Origin: Pantoea wallisii
Lineage (GTDB): Bacteria > Pseudomonadota > Gammaproteobacteria > Enterobacterales > Enterobacteriaceae
NCBI RefSeq assembly: GCF_002095485.1
Contig: NZ_MLFS01000047.1
Span: 1 to 42,040 of the forward strand
Direction: 5' to 3'
DNA length: 42,040 nucleotides
The position numbers were made by a program, and so were the translations under genes. Below, piece by piece: positions 40,953-42,040 of the stretch. The notes beneath the pieces are model-generated. The model saw only the letters and a program-made list of their open reading frames with translations, made no database searches and was not told where the DNA came from. Positions within the stretch are counted from its first letter, which is position 1. The number at the start of each line of letters is the position of its first letter.

Positions 40953-42040
40953 ATGACAAACGCCGTTCTTGAACAGTGGTTCAGCCAGCAACAACAGGCG
41001 CTGACGCAGCTTTCGGCAGTATCAGTGACCGGCAAAATTACCGGCATTAGTGGTATTTTGCTGGAGAGTAGTTTGCCGCAGGCACGCATCGGCGATTTGT
41101 GCCGCGTCAGCCGTGCGCAGGATGGGGAGATCATGGCAGAAGTGGTGGGATTCAATCCACGACATACGCTGCTCTCCGCTCTCGGTCCACTGGATGGCAT
41201 TGCCCAGGGCGCACGTGTTACCCCGCTGTTTCAGCCGCACAGCATTGCCGTCTCCGATAGTTTGCTGGGGAGCGTACTGGATGGCTTTGGCCGTGCGCTG
41301 GATGATCAAAGCCTTTCCGCTTTCGCCCTTGCAAGTGAAAACGCTCACACCACGGGCGTACTTGCCGATGCGCCATCACCGACCGATCGGCCGCGTATTG
41401 ATAGTCCGCTGCCCACTGGCATCCGTGCGATTGATGGCATGCTGACTCTTGGCATCGGCCAGCGCGTGGGCGTGTTTGCCGGCGCGGGTTGCGGTAAAAC
41501 CACGCTACTGGCGGAGATGGCACGCAATACACCCTGCGATGCCATTGTCTTTGGCCTGATTGGTGAACGCGGACGTGAGTTACGCGAATTTCTCGATCAT
41601 GAACTGGACGCTGAGTTGCGCGCCCGGACGGTACTGGTTTGCTCAACGTCCGACCGCAGTAGCATGGAGCGTGCGCGGGCCGCCTTTACTGCCACCTCAA
41701 TTGCTGAAGCGTTTCGCGATCGCGGCAAAAACGTGCTGCTGATTATCGATTCTCTCACCCGTTTCGCCCGCGCGCAGCGTGAAATTGGCCTGGCGCTGGG
41801 CGAACCGCCGGGCCGCGGCGGTCTCCCGCCCTCGGTATATACGTTGTTGCCGGGTTTACTGGAACGAGCCGGTAAAACTTCACGTGGTGCTATTACTGCA
41901 CTCTACTCAGTGTTAATTGAACAGGACTCAATGAATGATCCGGTGGCGGACGAAGTACGATCGCTGATCGATGGCCACATTGTGCTGGCGCGACGGCTGG
42001 CTGAACGTGGCCACTATCCAGCTATTGATGTGCTCGCCAG
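40953..42040 (+). CDS. hrcN: HrcN/SctN type III secretion ATPase (partial, runs off the window)
   Basis: The first 362 codons of the F1-like ATPase that unfolds and releases substrates at the base of the injectisome. Walker A 'GAGCGKTT' is at 177-184, the acidic '[12 protein letters not shown]' follows, Walker B ends at Asp266 in '[18 protein letters not shown]', and the last residues 'YPAIDVLAS' begin the ATPase alpha/beta signature. The C-terminal domain is beyond the edge. Three in-frame starts exist (40941, GTG 40944, 40953); 40953 is chosen for family length and lack of overlap. No lesion seen. Confidence 0.95.
   Translation, partial: MTNAVLEQWFSQQQQALTQLSAVSVTGKITGISGILLESSLPQARIGDLCRVSRAQDGEIMAEVVGFNPRHTLLSALGPLDGIAQGARVTPLFQPHSIAVSDSLLGSVLDGFGRALDDQSLSAFALASENAHTTGVLADAPSPTDRPRIDSPLPTGIRAIDGMLTLGIGQRVGVFAGAGCGKTTLLAEMARNTPCDAIVFGLIGERGRELREFLDHELDAELRARTVLVCSTSDRSSMERARAAFTATSIAEAFRDRGKNVLLIIDSLTRFARAQREIGLALGEPPGRGGLPPSVYTLLPGLLERAGKTSRGAITALYSVLIEQDSMNDPVADEVRSLIDGHIVLARRLAERGHYPAIDVLA

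Overview
The window reads as a large plasmid (or plasmid-derived replicon) of a plant-associated Enterobacterales bacterium of the Pantoea/Erwinia type. The evidence is a MOB-P mobilisation region, DUF905 and DUF2913 plasmid backbone genes, a Cre/lox-type resolution system close to recombinases known from Pantoea, and a Hrp-type (Hrc-Hrp 1) type III secretion operon with a good hrp box. No replication initiator, rRNA, tRNA or CRISPR array was recognised. The organism is inferred from gene content, not from a marker gene.

Layout. 1-2.8 kb: GC-rich hairpin leader followed by four small plasmid genes (DUF905 and three unknowns). 2.9-5.7 kb: mobilisation block, with an opposed small gene, an oriT-like intergenic segment, a NikA/MobB-like DNA-binding protein and a NikB/MobA-like relaxase. 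5.7-7.4 kb: mostly non-coding. 7.4-10.5 kb: an RNase H-fold protein lacking its catalytic acids, a large serine recombinase and a decayed tyrosine recombinase. 10.8-14.8 kb: a coiled-coil membrane protein, DUF2913, a nucleotidyltransferase and an HTH/PIN toxin-antitoxin pair. 14.9-16.2 kb: a Cre-like recombinase with an upstream 13-8-13 lox-like site.

16.3-22.5 kb is a visibly AT-rich accessory island. It carries an AAA ATPase with a TOPRIM-like C-terminus followed 3 bases later by a Dam-family adenine methylase (a candidate defence cassette). Next come an IS3-family orfA remnant, a protein with a HEPN-like R-x4-H motif, a cytosine methyltransferase fragment, and a string of polymorphic-toxin tails with orphan immunity genes (DUF4926, MafI, Imm8).

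22.8-34.7 kb is a detoxification/efflux cluster: a LysR-MFS divergent pair, a VOC fragment, three alpha/beta hydrolases, two EthD-family proteins, a second MFS pump with its TetR regulator, an SDR oxidoreductase and another TetR. Palindromic operators lie in front of both TetR genes and between one TetR and the MFS gene. 35.1-42.0 kb: a HrpY-like response regulator, a HrpL-like ECF sigma factor reading in the opposite direction, an hrp box, then hrpJ-hrcV-hrpQ-hrcN; hrcN runs off the window.

Six otherwise normal genes (Imm8, a 160-aa unknown, LysR, an esterase-like hydrolase, an MFS pump and the sigma factor) each carry a single frameshift. In each case adding one base to a homopolymer run restores a full-length protein. 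This points to assembly error at homopolymers or, less likely, to clustered recent decay. It matters because the HrpL-like sigma factor is expected to switch on the secretion operon.
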